DNA of 64,000 bases from Limnomonas spitsbergensis (lineage: Eukaryota > Chlorophyta > Chlorophyceae > Chlamydomonadales), in contig JAYJMM010000009.1 of the NCBI GenBank assembly GCA_037349105.1, forward strand, positions 1,860,001 through 1,924,000, given 5' to 3'. Of the stretch, positions 11,743-22,521 are shown one piece after another. Within the stretch, counting starts at the first letter, position 1. Every line of letters starts with the position of its first letter. The notes under the pieces were generated by a model. The model did not search any database. It worked only from the letters and a program-made list of their open reading frames with translations, and had not been told where the DNA came from. The translations under genes and the position numbers were made by a program.

Positions 11743-13172
11743 TTATACAACGGCGGTGAAGGTTGATACTACGGTACATTGCAAAGGCAGAGAAAGGTGT
11801 GGATACAATGAATGCTGATGAGGTAATGAAAGCCTCAAGAACTGCTGTGTCGCCACTGAATTTGGAAGGCTGTTGAGGCTGGCCACAACCACTTGGAGAG
11901 CGGCCTCCGGCCCCATTACCAGGGGCAGCTGGGGTGGGGTAGGTGGGGGGCCGTTAGGGGGGACGCGCAATCCCATTGCAGCAGCTTGAGTCCCAATCCC
12001 ACTGCTAGGCTGAATAAACCGACGTGGGGAGGTTGGTTGCACTTGGGTCCTGACGCCTTGTAAAAATGTGATGGGCGCAGCCTCCGGCTCCGGCCTATTA
12101 GTACCCCCAGCAAGGCGCTCAGCAAAGGTTTGCTTTGACCAGTTAGGCCTCACTACTCTGGTGCGTTGAAAAGGCTCCACCTCTTGATGCCTCTGGCTGC
12201 CGATGGCTGATGCCGCTCGCTGCCGCTGCTGGCTGCTGCTGCCACTGGTTGTTGCCGCTGTCTGCTGCCGCTGACTGCTGCCGCTGGCTGTTGCTGCCGC
12301 TGGCTGACGCTGGCTGCTGCTTGGCCGCTGCTCCCTAATTTTTTTTGGCTGCCCCTCTGGCGCCGGCCTAGACCTCCAAAGCATGCTGGCTCACTGCAGC
12401 GATCTGTCCGCGCGCCTTCATGCATTCTATGGAACTCAGGTGCACGCAGATCAAGGCCACAAGCGGCACCAGATATTGCTGAAGTCTGCTGCATACTATG
12501 TACGGTTGCGGACGGCGGTGGGCCTCGCACCATTTTGCTGGGAGAAAGGGCAGCAGTTGCTGACTGCATCGCAGATGTCACCATGCCTGCTACGAGACGC
12601 ATCCGTTTGCAAGCTGGACCAGCCACCTGCTGGCTGAACGCTACCATGCTGTCCGCATTGGCTGATGCTGTACGCTTGGCCGTTGGTACGCAACAGATGC
12701 TGTGTGCACAACGTGGGTCAGGTGGGTGTAAATAGCTCCTGGTGAGCCATGGACACCTTGGTTGCTCGCGGTCGCAATGGAGTTGACAAACCTGCCTGCA
12801 ACTGCACCAGAATGCTGCAGGAGCGAGTCCAAAGGCTAGGCGTGGCAGGCTGGGCTGGTTAACTGGCTGAGACATGCATGAGCCCCTCACAGCTGTTGCT
12901 CCTGCCGCTCTCCGAGCCTCTTGAAGCGCCTGGAGCTCAAAGGCACGACCATGCTCTGTAAAAAGCATCGTGCCCATCATGTTGCGGACGCTGTCCACTG
13001 CCAGAACCTGCAAGGGTGGTGCATCAATGATATAATATTTTAACCACGAGGTATCACAATTTTTACAGGTGCACGGCCCTGGTAAATAACACCAGATAAT
13101 TGATTAACTTAATTAGATGAACATTATTTTTCAAACATGACATGCAGAAAGTACCAAACATGAAGACAATAC

Positions 13173-13328
13173 CTGGAGGGCTTTGGCATGATGCTTGCAG
13201 AACCTGCCATCGCTCCCATGGGGACAATCGCAAACGGCGTAAGGAGTGAAGAGGTTTGTGACAGTGTACACCTGCCCAGGAGTTGACTGGCTGCAGATGG
13301 TCGCTGTGCCGTTCTCAGCAGCCTTGAT
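13173..13328 (-). pseudogene. SWIM zinc-finger exon of the MULE transposase
   Basis: This exon of exactly 52 codons is in phase 0 at both ends (acceptor TTTTAG/ATC, donor CAG/GTATTG). It encodes YTVTNLFTPYAVCDCPHG followed by SDGRFCKHHAK, which is the CxCx(n)CxH pattern of SWIM domains found C-terminal to the DDE domain in MULE and FAR1-type proteins. The zinc ligands are intact. Confidence 0.8.
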
Positions 13329-13450
13329 CTAAAATGTCAAGGGTGCATTGGTGCAAAAGGTGAAATGAGATCACCTATTCACCTGATCACCTATTCACCT
13401 ATTTCAGCCTGCCATTCAAACATGATGGGCACAAATAAATAAACACTGAC

Positions 13451-13613
13451 CTGCACATGGTCGTCCGGAATCTCCATGCCACGCTCGATAGAGACACAAG
13501 CTTGCCGCTCCATCTTGAGGTTTGGCGCAACGCGATGCTCAGCCGCCATCTTTGTCAGCTTGAAGCCAGGCTCAACCACTGTCACGAGCTGGTGAAGCAC
13601 CCACCTCATGTCC
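13451..13613 (-). pseudogene. Linker exon between DDE remnant and SWIM finger
   Basis: 163 bp: one base completes the split codon from exon 14,603, then 54 codons including DMRWVLHQLVTVVEPGFKL and a tail MEIPDDHVQ. Donor CAG/GTCAGT leads into the SWIM exon. The split codon across the 837-bp intron reads Arg, so the TIR element inside that intron did not disturb the frame. Confidence 0.6.
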
Positions 13614-13687
13614 CTATTGATTATAAACAGGATGGCAGGTAGCAAGGGTACAACGTCATAAACATTTAGGCATGCAGCATTTGAATA

Positions 13688-14497
13688 CCGTCGTAGTGAT
13701 ACGATGATTTGGTGATACCAATTGGTTATTGGAATAACCAAATGTATCACCATGTAAAATGCTGCGACAATCAATAACCAACTTAAATCACCGCGATTTA
13801 ACCGCCCAAACCCTCGGAAACCCTCGAAATTTGCGTTAAGCCACTCAGGATAGCCGCGACATATTTCTCTAGTTGATATCTCTTGCAATGGAGGGCCCCA
13901 GCGGTGGACCAGGTCCACCTCCAGGTGCTGCTAGCTCACTACTAAGGCCTCCTGCGAGGCAGCGTAACCTTTTCGATTTCATGCCCCGGGTTCTTCCGGG
14001 GAAGCCTAGTGCTTCCACGCAATCCGTCAGGCTAGATCCAGAGGTACAGCGACAAAAGGAAGAGAGGCTCTTGGAAACGCAGCGCATGGCTCAACTCGAC
14101 CCACACTCGAGAGCTGCAAAGCGCCCTCGCATCCTGTCGGCGCTCCGGCAAGCGACGAGCAAGTTCGCACTTAATGTCCGTGCAACGCTCGCCAGCCTAC
14201 TGGATCAGGAGCCAACGCGCCTGTGCAGCAAGTGCATGTGGTCTGCAAAGGGCTGTGGATCCTGCCGAGGATGACAGTGTTTATGGACCCCTGAGTTTGA
14301 TTGGACCCCTGAGTCTGAATGAACCCCTGACTTTGAACCTAAGCTGGCAATGTAAACAAAAAAAATGAATAAGCAATTTACATCACTGTCGAAAATGCGG
14401 CCAAATCCATTAACCAATTTGTTATCACATTTTTTTATTTTCCATCGATTTTCTTTAACCAATATCATCGTATCACCAAATCATCGTATCACTACGG
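13688..14497. mobile_element. 810-bp TIR element inserted at TA, inside the MULE intron
   Basis: The left end CCGTCGTAGTGATACGATGA (continuing GATTTGGTGATAC) and the right end, read inwards on the other strand (CCGTAGTGATACGATGATTT), are terminal inverted repeats of about 30 bp that differ by a TCG insertion on the left. TA dinucleotides flank both sides (13,686-13,687 and 14,498-14,499), as expected for a TA target duplication (Tc1/mariner-like or MITE). Internal AT-rich arms surround a GC-rich core with a short open frame. No DDE transposase is present, so it would depend on a helper. Confidence 0.72.
13888..14274 (+). CDS. Short ORF inside the TIR element, PIP-box-like motif
   Basis: Open from ATG 13,888 (an in-frame ATG at 13,873 is also possible) to TGA 14,274, about 128 residues. 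It starts MEGPSGGPGPPPGAASS, then RQRNLFDFMP, which resembles a PCNA-interacting box (Q-x-x-L-x-x-F-M, second aromatic missing). A basic, charged middle (VQRQKEERLLETQRM) and a Cys-rich end (CSKCMWSAKGCGSC) follow. Base composition differs sharply from the AT-rich arms, so it may be a captured exon. Function unknown. Confidence 0.4.
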   Translation: MEGPSGGPGPPPGAASSLLRPPARQRNLFDFMPRVLPGKPSASTQSVRLDPEVQRQKEERLLETQRMAQLDPHSRAAKRPRILSALRQATSKFALNVRATLASLLDQEPTRLCSKCMWSAKGCGSCRG

Positions 14498-14602
14498 TAT
14501 TAACTAATGCTCCGCAATCTGTGTCGTATGGAACCCTGCTGTGCACCCCTCCATGCTGTGTACCCACTGAAGCCCCATAGTGCCCCCCCCCCCCGACATT
14601 AC

Positions 14603-14973
14603 CTGCCCTGCATATTCTTCTTGCGGAAGCCAGACTTCCTGTTCTTCAAAGCAGCATGAAAGCTCTCAAGAACCTGAGTGCCTGTCTGGCAAGCAGTCGC
14701 CACGCCATGTCTGCTGCTGGCCCGTCTGCCGTTGTTGTTGCTGCTGCTGTTGCTAGCCCGTCTGCTGTTGCTGCTGCTGCTGTTGCTGTTGCTGCCGTTG
14801 CTGCTGAACAGCAGGTGGGGGATTGAACCCAGAGAATCCTGCGCATCCAACTGCTTCTTGAAAGCCTTCATGAACAGAGCTTGAGTCGTGGCAGTTTGAT
14901 TGGACGTGAAGATATAGGCCACAGGCTGGCCTTGACATGCCGCCGTGATTGCCATGAACGTGAATATGTCAAA
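14603..14973 (-). pseudogene. DDE-domain fragment with internal Ser/Asn replacement
   Basis: The exon starts after CCCAACAG with FDIFTFMAITAACQGQ, the usual block after the first Asp of MULE transposases, and continues to ALFMKAFKKQLDAQ. It then turns into SNGSNSNSSSSNS-like sequence from CTG/CAG repeats (about 14,700-14,810) and resumes with QVLESFHAALKNRKSGF. The block with the second Asp is missing. Donor GGCAG/GTAATG. Confidence 0.6.
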
Positions 14974-16195
14974 CTGTTGGGTAAGGGTGGTAAGGGGGGA
15001 GAGATTTTAAAAACTGGAATGTTGGGTAGACGGGATGTAAACGGCAATCATACAACTGTCATACAACAGTCAAAGCTGAAAGGTTGGGCAAGGGGACAAG
15101 AAGACATTCAGAACTAGCTCGAATGAAATGTTGCAGAAGGTACAATTGCACTTGATTTCAGACTCACCATCCAGCAGTTGCTGCTTAAGGTGCTGTCCAG
15201 GGCAAGAGGTCGTACATGGCCATCCTACTTAATGGCCATCTTCATCATGAAGGGCGTCTGGATCCCCAAGATGAAGGGCTGCATCTCCTTGGCTGGCTGT
15301 CCTGAGTTGGCAGGCTGTGCCTCCATCTTCTGCTGCTTATAGATGAACACCAGCTCTGGGTTTTCATGGACCCAGTTGTCCACAGCCACAGCATCTGACA
15401 GCTCTGACCGCCAGGCAGTTCCCCAAGGCATGTAGCTTCCGCATGTTATCCACGTCGTTCCTTGAAACGAACCAGTCGCGAGGGGAATCAAGGCATCAGC
15501 AGCCATCTCAGCATCATCCACCAGCTGCTTGGCTGCCCTCTGTGTAGTAAGTGCATCAGCTGCTCGACTCTCTGGCAAGGAAGCATCCTTGTATTCCTTG
15601 GCTGCCTGCCTGGAGATCCTCCTCTGTCATAATATTCTGCTCCATGATGACACGATGCAACAACTACTGGTGAACGACTGAAAGGGAGTGTGCAAAGGAG
15701 CATGACGGAAGGAAGAGTGAGATACATTACTTATCTTGGGTCCTTCAGCTACAAATCAGCTATGTCACGATCTACGGCCAAGTTTTTCATAATGAAGCAA
15801 ACCCTTCTGCTAGGGCCACTGGCTGTTACCCACCTACTACAATCCATGCATAGCTTGCTTCAGGGTGCTCCAGCAGATGCAGCATAGCTCTCTGCCTGCT
15901 ACGCATGCACGCAATGGAGAGGAAGGGCTGCAATCTGTGCCGCAAAGTAGCACCAGATGTGCTCTCTGGTCCATGACAGATGCACGATGCTGAGTTAGTG
16001 TGCTCTAGCTGGTACCACCTGGCTGTTGCTGTGCCTTCGAGTTTCTGCGGTAGCGTCTGTTCCACCGTCAGGTGATACTGACAGCCGACCTTGATGCCTT
16101 CGCCTGCCTTGACCTTGGAGCGTCGCTCTCCGCCGGGACCAGCTAGATCTGTGGCCTGCATCCTCGCGGTTTTGTCTTCAGGCCCAAATTTACAC

Positions 16196-18297
16196 CTGCA
16201 TGCATGAGGGAAGTAGGGAACGACTGTCAAATAAATTGTGCTGATTGTCGGCAGCCTAGCTACAGAGGTAACAAAAGGTCAAAAGGATGGAGTAGATGGA
16301 GTAAACATGCGTGCATACTTACATTAGCTGCTCATTTGATTGTCAAGTTGCTATGCGGCCTGCTGATCTTGCATGCATCCCTCACATGTAGGTCGTCCTG
16401 GAAACTCCTGAGGCTTCCCTTTCTCTTTTAACTAGGAGTTTGCAGCACGCAATGAGTGGCTTGCTGCTCCCCCATAATGAGGTCAGCGACTCGGCACAGG
16501 CAGGTTGCCCTTGATGAAATTCCTGCCCTTAAAAACACCGTTGATCCGTCTGACGGATATCCGCAGAGGTAAGCATGCCATCTGGCAGCGCATTCATTGC
16601 AGCAGCACCGATCGTTTATCAACAGTCGATTATAGCGGCATTTGGAAATCGCCGTCGCAAAACTCGCATCGGGTGGGCACTGGCTAGGCACAGCGACTCT
16701 GCCTTGGTGATAAAAACCGCCAGGCGAGGCATCGTACATTATCACTGAGATCACACTGCTTGGACACTTTTTCTGGCTAGGAATTACGCACGGCCCTCAA
16801 GACCTGGGACCACCATACACCGGCCACGTACCATCGTTGAACTCAGTCCTTGACGCACTGATTCATCCATCCCCTGCAGCAGCATCTGCCGCGGGTGTCA
16901 GGCAGTCGGTATCTGGCACTCCCTGAAACATCGGTGTTTTTACCGAATCAGCAGGTGACGGAATCAGTTCGACACCCCTGCCCGCGCGCTTCCTCGGACA
17001 CCGTGTCAACATAATACATGCAGCAGGTGGGTCGGTTCGGGGGCCGCAAGTCCATTGCAACCTGTGGAGTTGGCTTGCAGTCGCGTCTGCCAACGCCCGC
17101 GTTCTGGCTGACATGTCAAGTACCCAGTATCAACGATGACACATCGCGGTCCATTACAGCTGGGGTGGTGATCATGAACACACATGCAAGCTCGGGTGGT
17201 TCACTTGTGTTTGCCAGTTCGTTCATTCAAATTACTGCATGCATACTGATACACATATGCATATACACGCATGTATATGTTTTTGCATGTCATTAGTAAC
17301 GAGGGATGATTTGCGATCGTGCTACATCAGGTGCTACAGTATATGCGTTGTGACCGCGCACATGCACCCATGACATAGCATTGCACAGAGTATTGATGAG
17401 GTTCGTTGATGGTTGAAAGTTGTCGCGAAATGCATAATTAGCTGCTCGAGGGTCGGCGCGGGCATGAACCATCACATGCTCATTGTTCAACCTTTACTTT
17501 CTCATGGTGATCTTAGCCCAGGTCGGAGCCTGGCGCATGCAGATTGCCTTGTGCGACAAGCACATTCGCGTTTCTTAAATTCTTACTCATCCCGTAGTGT
17601 CAGGCTCATTCCACCAAGACTAGGTTCGCCTCGTGTTGGGGCGAACAGACGATACCTAGCCTGATACCTAGCCAGGTCGGGCATTTTTGTCATGTTCATA
17701 GCTCGTCGACACGTCGTCGATGCATCCTCGATCCTCATGCATGGGCGCGCCCACGCACGTGGATACCTGTGCCGCAACCAATGGGAGCACCCAGTAGGTT
17801 CCAAGCTGATGTACAATCATATGATGTGCCCACATCGGCATATTTTCCCTCCCGAAAGGCGATTGATTTATGAAGTCCTGCCCAGCGCTGTATTGAGGCG
17901 CCGGCAGGGACCGCTGACTGAGACATCGCGCCTCCGGAAGCTGCCGTTACCTCCTCAAACAACGCCTACGTGCCTTGTATGTACCTTGTGTTTTGACCCC
18001 CTTCCCCAGCCTTCTCCAGCCCCCACCTACCTACCTACCTACACCATGCCAGCTGGGAATGTCAATCCGGCAAAACCAGTGCCGTACTTTGCTACCTTGG
18101 CAGTACAATCTGGCGAACTCTGTGCTTTATTGTGCAGTGTCCCTCCATGTCTGGCTACCATGCTCGCAGAATAGCAGATTACCTCCTGCATGGATGTACT
18201 TCCCAGTTCCCATGTGCTAGCTTAGGAATTCCTAAGCATGCACTAAACAGTACCCACCTCTCCTGCCCCCACCTGCATGCCTGCCCTTTTCCCTCAG
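16196..18297. other. No supported gene
   Basis: Only short open frames occur in all six phases. The interval probably contains the upstream flank of the MULE relic (to about 16,760) and the promoter or first introns of the gene at 18,298. A small hairpin (GGTTCGCC with GGGCGAAC) lies near 17,624-17,647. No exon could be linked in phase to 18,298. Confidence 0.35.
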
Positions 18298-19632
18298 ATG
18301 TTCAGCTCTTGCTTCTCATGCGCTGGCAGCACGCGTCACAGCGGCAGCGGCTGTGCAGCGTGCCACACTGGCGACGCTCGCCGCAGCTCCTCCACCACGG
18401 TGGCCAGCGGCCATGCGCCCATGAGCCCATGCGCTGGCCATGCCACAGCGACTAGCGGAAAGCTGCCCGCGGCTCTGGATGCAACGATGGCGGCGCCAGC
18501 TGCCAGTCTCAGCACTCTTGCAGATAAGCACGGGAAGAAGTTCACGCTCAAATTCCAGGAGCTGTTACGTTTGAAGACGGCTGTCGCCAACAGCCCCGAT
18601 GCTCCTGACTCGGTCGCGGTGAGGGAATCTTCGCTTCTCGCGGCTAGGGCTGTCATCAGCCACGGAAGTGGAAGCTGGACCCTGGGCAAAAAAGGGCCCA
18701 ATTCTGGGCAGGGGGATGCTCCAGCGGGGGCCGCGGCCGCGGTAGCAGGAGGGATCTTTGAGCAGCACGTTGTCGCCCGAGAGGACTCCACCAACTCTAC
18801 CAACGTGGCCTCTCCCTCCGCTGCCGGCAGGTGGATTGCCCTCACAGTCAAGTCTGTAAGTTCAGCCAAAGGTGCTTCTCCAGTTGTCGCCGCTGCGTTT
18901 GCCAGCCCCTTAGCTGGTGATGCTGCCCAACGCCTTCCCAGCGCGGCAACCCTCCACCCTCGCAACGACGTGGTGGCCTTACCCTCTGCCGGCGCGGCGG
19001 CTCGCCCATTCGCTGGCCTCAGGTCTCCCAACACTCTGGCGGCTCCGGTGCACCGAAATCTCGCTGCCCTACAGATCTCCATTCCCCCCCAGCACCTCAG
19101 ATCCCCGGGACGTCTCCGCACGTCTACCGGCGCGGATCACCGCTTGGCCTACATGTACGTTGCCCCCACTGCGAGCTTCACGAGAGGCAATAAGATTTCA
19201 TCGCCCCTGGCGCGAGTTAGCGCGGCAGGGGGGGTGTTTTCCGGGAACAACAGTCCCTGCTCCGGCACGGGATCTGGACATGCTCGCGTCTCCGCCGTTC
19301 TACGCACGCACTCGCACGGGAGCTTTGAGGCAGGGCTGGCGTCGCCTGCGTCGTCTCCACGCGCGCATTCGAACGCGAGGTTCTGCAGCCGCAGCGTCAG
19401 AGCCATTTCCTCACCGACCGCCGCCGCGCTCCTGGCGTTCTCGTGCGAGGGCCGCACGGCGGCGGCCGCGGCGGTGGCCCGGTCGCTGTACCAGCAGGGG
19501 CAGCTTGCTGCCGGGATGCAAGCAACGCATGCACCGCTGTTGGCTAGCTTTGCGAGCATGGCGGCTGGAAGCAACGGGCCTTTGGGACTGCATAGCCTGA
19601 CAAACGCGAGGTTCATGCTCGACACTGGAAAC
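18298..19632 (+). CDS. Exon 1 of the SPQGGGG-repeat gene
   Basis: 1,335 bp, phase 0 at its 3' end (GAC ACT GGA AAC / GTAAGA). Ala/Ser-rich with many SP dipeptides; no stop although GC-rich antisense frames are also open. The acceptor TTTTCCCTCAG directly precedes ATG. Confidence 0.6.
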
Positions 19633-22521
19633 GTAAGAGGATTTGGCTGGGTTACGGGCTTAGGGTTTAGGCCGAGGTGTTTCTGTGTATGTACATGTAT
19701 ACCGGTGTACATTGCTTCTCACTAGAGAAAAAATTGCGCTCTCTAAAAATGACATTTCTGCCCACTAAAATATACATTGCTGCTCTCTAAAAATCACTGC
19801 TGCTTACTTAAGAATACGTTGTGCTGGCTAAAATAAATATTGCTGCTCACTAAGACATACATTGCTGCTCACTTCAAAAATACCGGATGCCATCATGCCC
19901 GGACCATTGCAGCCGTCCGAGCTGCAACACAGGCGGGCGTGCAGCGGCTTCGCCATCCAGTCGGATGACGGTGCAGCAGAAGCGGGCAAGGACAAGCGTC
20001 GAGAGCAGATCCTTTCAATCAATGTAAGTGCAGAGCCTTTCAATCAATGTTAGTGAAGAGCATTTCAATCAATTTTAGTTGGAAAGACAATGCAGCAGAA
20101 GCGGGCAAGGACAAGCGCCGAGAGCAGATCCTTTAAATCAATGTAAGTGCAGAGCCTTTCAATCAATGTTAGTGAAGAGCATTTCAATCAATCTATGTTG
20201 GAAAGACAATGCAGCAGAAGCGGGCAAGGACAAGCGCCGAGAGCAGATCCTTTCAATCAATGTAAGTGCAGAGCCTTTCAATCAATGTAAGTGAAGAGCT
20301 TTTCAATCAATGTAAGTGAAGAGCTTTTCAATCAATCTTAGTTGGACAATGGTGCAGCAGAAGCGGGCAAGGACATGCGCCGAGAGCAGATCCTTTCAAT
20401 CAATGTAAGTGCAGATCCTTTCAATCAATGTAAGTTGGAAAGACAAATCCGAGGAGATACCGATGGTACCAGTATCGACATCATGAAAAAGGAAGAAAAC
20501 TAAGCCATGCACGTGAGGGTAAAGGAAAAACAAGCACATGTGTCGGTATCAGTATTACTGTAGGTTTTCTTTGCCTTCTCTCATAAGTAACGTTGTTTGG
20601 GGTTGAGGGATGCATGAATGTTATAATTATAGATTGTTGACGCCAGTTTTCAGTCAGGAACTAAGAGTTTGGGTCGATAATTTACCCTGAGGGCAGCATT
20701 TCTCATTCTCATTTTTTATACCTGAGGGAAGGCAAATCAAATCTACGGTATGTGAATGAAGAAAACTCAGCCCTGCACGTGAAGGTTCAGGATACATAGC
20801 GCGGCATCGTTTGTTTTGTGAGCCACAAGCGAAGTTTTGGGCCGTCAAAACTGGGCCAATCAGGAACAAAACATGATTGTCATGCGGCCAACTGAGTGGC
20901 CCACTTAGCAGGGTCTCCTAGCTGCAGGGTCCACCGAGCTGTGGCCAATGGACCAAAGCCTAGCCCAAAACCTAGCCCAAAACCTAGCCCAAAACCACGT
21001 CGGTAGCAGCGGCACTTATCTGCCTTATAGAGTATATTTTCTGTTTCCAGTGTCTGAGCTGTCAACTTAGCTACCTCAACCTAACTGTCATGACCTAGCT
21101 GTCCCAACCCTAACCATCTCAACTGTCTCACCTGCATTCAGGTTCCCAGACGTCTCTCTGGCACCAGGGGTATCCAGGTTCCGTTCCAACTCTTCGGCGG
21201 CCCCGGCACAGCAATCGTCGCCGAGATGCTCGGTCGCTGCTACATAGATCGCAGCCCACCACAACACAGCCGCAGCCTACCGAGACTCGGCCATAGCCCA
21301 ACGGGCAGCGGCGGCGGCAGGCCAGCAAAAGCGCTGCATCAGTTCTCTAGGGATCCGGATACGGACAGTTCCGGCGGGCGGGGTTTCCTGAAGCGGTTTT
21401 CGCACAGCTGCAAGGAGAGGGACCGTGAGGGCAGCAGCCCTCAGGGGGGCGGGGGCAGGAGCCCTCAGGGAGGCGGGGGCAGGAGCCCTCAGGGGGGCGG
21501 GGGCAGCAGCCCTCAGGGGGGCGGGGGCAGGAGCCCTCAGGGGGGCGGGGGCAGCAGCCCTCAGGGGGGCGGGGGCAGGAGCCCTCAGGGGGGCGGGGGC
21601 AGGAGCCCTCAGGGGGGCGGGGGCAGCAGCCCTCAGGGAGGCGGAGGCAGCAGCCCTCAGGGAGGCGGGGGCAGCAGCCCTCAGGGAGGCAGGGGCAGGA
21701 GCCCTCAGGGGGGCGGGGGCAGGAGCCCTCAGGGGGGCGGGGGCAGGAGCCCTCAGGGGGGCGGAGGCTGCAGCCCTCAGGGAGGCGGAGGCAGCAGCCC
21801 TCAGGGAGGCGGAGGCAGCAGCCCTCAGGGGGGCGGGGGCAGGAGCCCTCAGGGGGGCGGAGGCAGCAGCCCTCAGGGAGGCGGAGGCAGCAGCCCTCAG
21901 GGAGGCGGAGGCAGCAGCCCTCAGGGGGGCGGGGGCAGGAGCCCTCAGGGGGGCGGGGGCTGCGCTCGGCTGGGAACGCTGCAACGGTGTGCTATCACCC
22001 GCTGGGAGGCCGGCCACGACGGGCGACCGCCGGGCAGCAGCAGCAACGGCAGCGGGCTGGCGCGCATGCTATCGCACCACTTTTTAAGGGAGACGGACCA
22101 CAACGGGTGCCTGCATAGCGGCGGCGGGCGACTGAGCATGCTGCACCGATGCGTCAAGGGGGGAGACCCAGATTTCAGCCCTTGCAGGCGCAGCAGGCCA
22201 CCAAGCCACCCCACAGAGCTGCTCCCGCGGTCACCCACGAGCCCGCCGACCCGTTTCTCAACAGCGTCCGCCGGTAGTCCCAGCGGCGCCATCCGCATGT
22301 ATCACAGCGCAAGGACAGCCTCTTCAGTGACAGACCAAGCCGTCGCTGCCGCCGGCGGGGGGGTAGCTGCCGGCCCATGCTCTACCCTCGCGGCGTCGGG
22401 ATCCAGATTCCAGTCCCCGCTAGTGTCCCCGTCTTATAAGGAGCGCTTGGCGGCCCACGCTGCCGCCAGTCGCATGCGGTCCCGGCCCTGGGGGAAGCAT
22501 TCGGCCCATCCTGCCACCTAG
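18298..22521 (+). CDS. Three-exon gene for a Ser/Ala-rich protein with SPQGGGG repeats
   Basis: Exons 18,298-19,632 (445 codons), 19,913-20,023 (37 codons) and 21,142-22,521 (459 codons plus TAG) all join in phase 0. Donors are AAC/GTAAGA and AAT/GTAAGT; acceptors are TTGCAG and TTCAG. The predicted product is 941 residues. Exon 1 opens with ATG just after CCCTCAG, so that ATG may be internal rather than the start. It encodes an Ala/Ser-rich region with one more ordered stretch, DKHGKKFTLKFQELLRLKTA. Exon 2 is charged (GAAEAGKDKRREQILSIN). Exon 3 opens VPRRLSGTRGIQVPFQLFGG and then enters 22 repeats of SPQGGGGR/S. No family is recognised. The true 3' end is uncertain because no TGTAA follows closely. 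Confidence 0.62.
19913..20023 (+). CDS. Exon 2 of the SPQGGGG-repeat gene
   Basis: 111 bp, 37 codons, phase 0 at both ends. It follows GGACCATTGCAG and ends AATCAAT/GTAAGT. Its 3' half is copied three more times downstream inside the intron, one copy with a stop codon, which marks this one as the parent exon. Confidence 0.62.
20024..20440 (+). repeat. Tandem copies of exon 2's 3' half with its splice donor
   Basis: The segment GCAGCAGAAGCGGGCAAGGA through the GTAAGT donor recurs near 20,090-20,145, 20,211-20,266 and 20,352-20,408, in addition to the exon itself (about 19,970-20,029). The spacing is about 120-140 bp. The copy near 20,135 reads CTT TAA instead of CTT TCA, so it would stop translation; the next keeps the frame. 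Shorter CCTTTCAATCAATGTAAGT pieces lie between them. Confidence 0.8.
21142..22521 (+). CDS. Exon 3 of the SPQGGGG-repeat gene
   Basis: The exon starts after CCTGCATTCAG in phase 0 and runs open for 459 codons to TAG 22,519-22,521. After about 95 residues with basic and Ser-rich sequence it enters the 8-residue repeat block and leaves it at about 21,960 into CARLGTLQRCAITRWEAGHD and a Ser/Pro/Gly-rich tail. Confidence 0.6.
   Translation, partial: VPRRLSGTRGIQVPFQLFGGPGTAIVAEMLGRCYIDRSPPQHSRSLPRLGHSPTGSGGGRPAKALHQFSRDPDTDSSGGRGFLKRFSHSCKERDREGSSPQGGGGRSPQGGGGRSPQGGGGSSPQGGGGRSPQGGGGSSPQGGGGRSPQGGGGRSPQGGGGSSPQGGGGSSPQGGGGSSPQGGRGRSPQGGGGRSPQGGGGRSPQGGGGCSPQGGGGSSPQGGGGSSPQGGGGRSPQGGGGSSPQGGGGSSPQGGGGSSPQGGGGRSPQGGGGCARLGTLQRCAITRWEAGHDGRPPGSSSNGSGLARMLSHHFLRETDHNGCLHSGGGRLSMLHRCVKGGDPDFSPCRRSRPPSHPTELLPRSPTSPPTRFSTASAGSPSGAIRMYHSARTASSVTDQAVAAAGGGVAAGPCSTLAASGSRFQSPLVSPSYKERLAAHAAASRMRSRPWGKHSAHPAT
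21433..21960 (+). repeat. 24-bp coding minisatellite, 22 units (SPQGGGGR/S)
   Basis: Twenty-two 24-bp units of the form AGCCCTCAGGGGGGCGGGGG plus CAGG or CAGC. Each encodes SPQGGGG followed by Arg or Ser (one Cys). Because the unit is a multiple of three, all frames stay open, including long antisense frames. Unit-to-unit variants (AGG versus AGC, GGGGCG versus GGAGGC) alternate in blocks, which suggests slippage or gene conversion. Confidence 0.9.

Larger units (their letters stand above)
11743..16195 (-). pseudogene. Mutator-like (MULE) transposase with SWIM zinc finger, decayed
   Basis: Minus-strand exons, 5' to 3': about 16,195-15,838 (N-terminal domain with GCQYHLTV and RWYQLEHTN, a FLYWCH/FAR1-like arrangement); about 15,678-15,168 (ends with LALDST, the expected first DDE aspartate); 14,973-14,603 (FTFMAITAACQGQPVAYIF, then ESFHAALKNR); 13,613-13,451; 13,328-13,173 (SWIM finger); 13,007 to 11,743 (C-terminal low-complexity region). 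Junctions after 15,168 keep phase: 0, then 2 (AG/G), 0, 0. Damage: in-frame TAG at 15,225-15,227, another near 15,665, a frameshift near 15,622, and loss of the second catalytic Asp region, which is replaced by a CAG/CTG-derived Ser/Asn run. It would not be an active transposase. TIRs were not found. Confidence 0.68.

Noticed and set aside
21277..22017. Antisense frame across the SPQGGGG minisatellite (APAPLRAAAS)
   Set aside because: The unit is 24 bp, so the antisense strand is automatically open; the plus frame continues coherently outside the repeat and joins upstream exons in phase.
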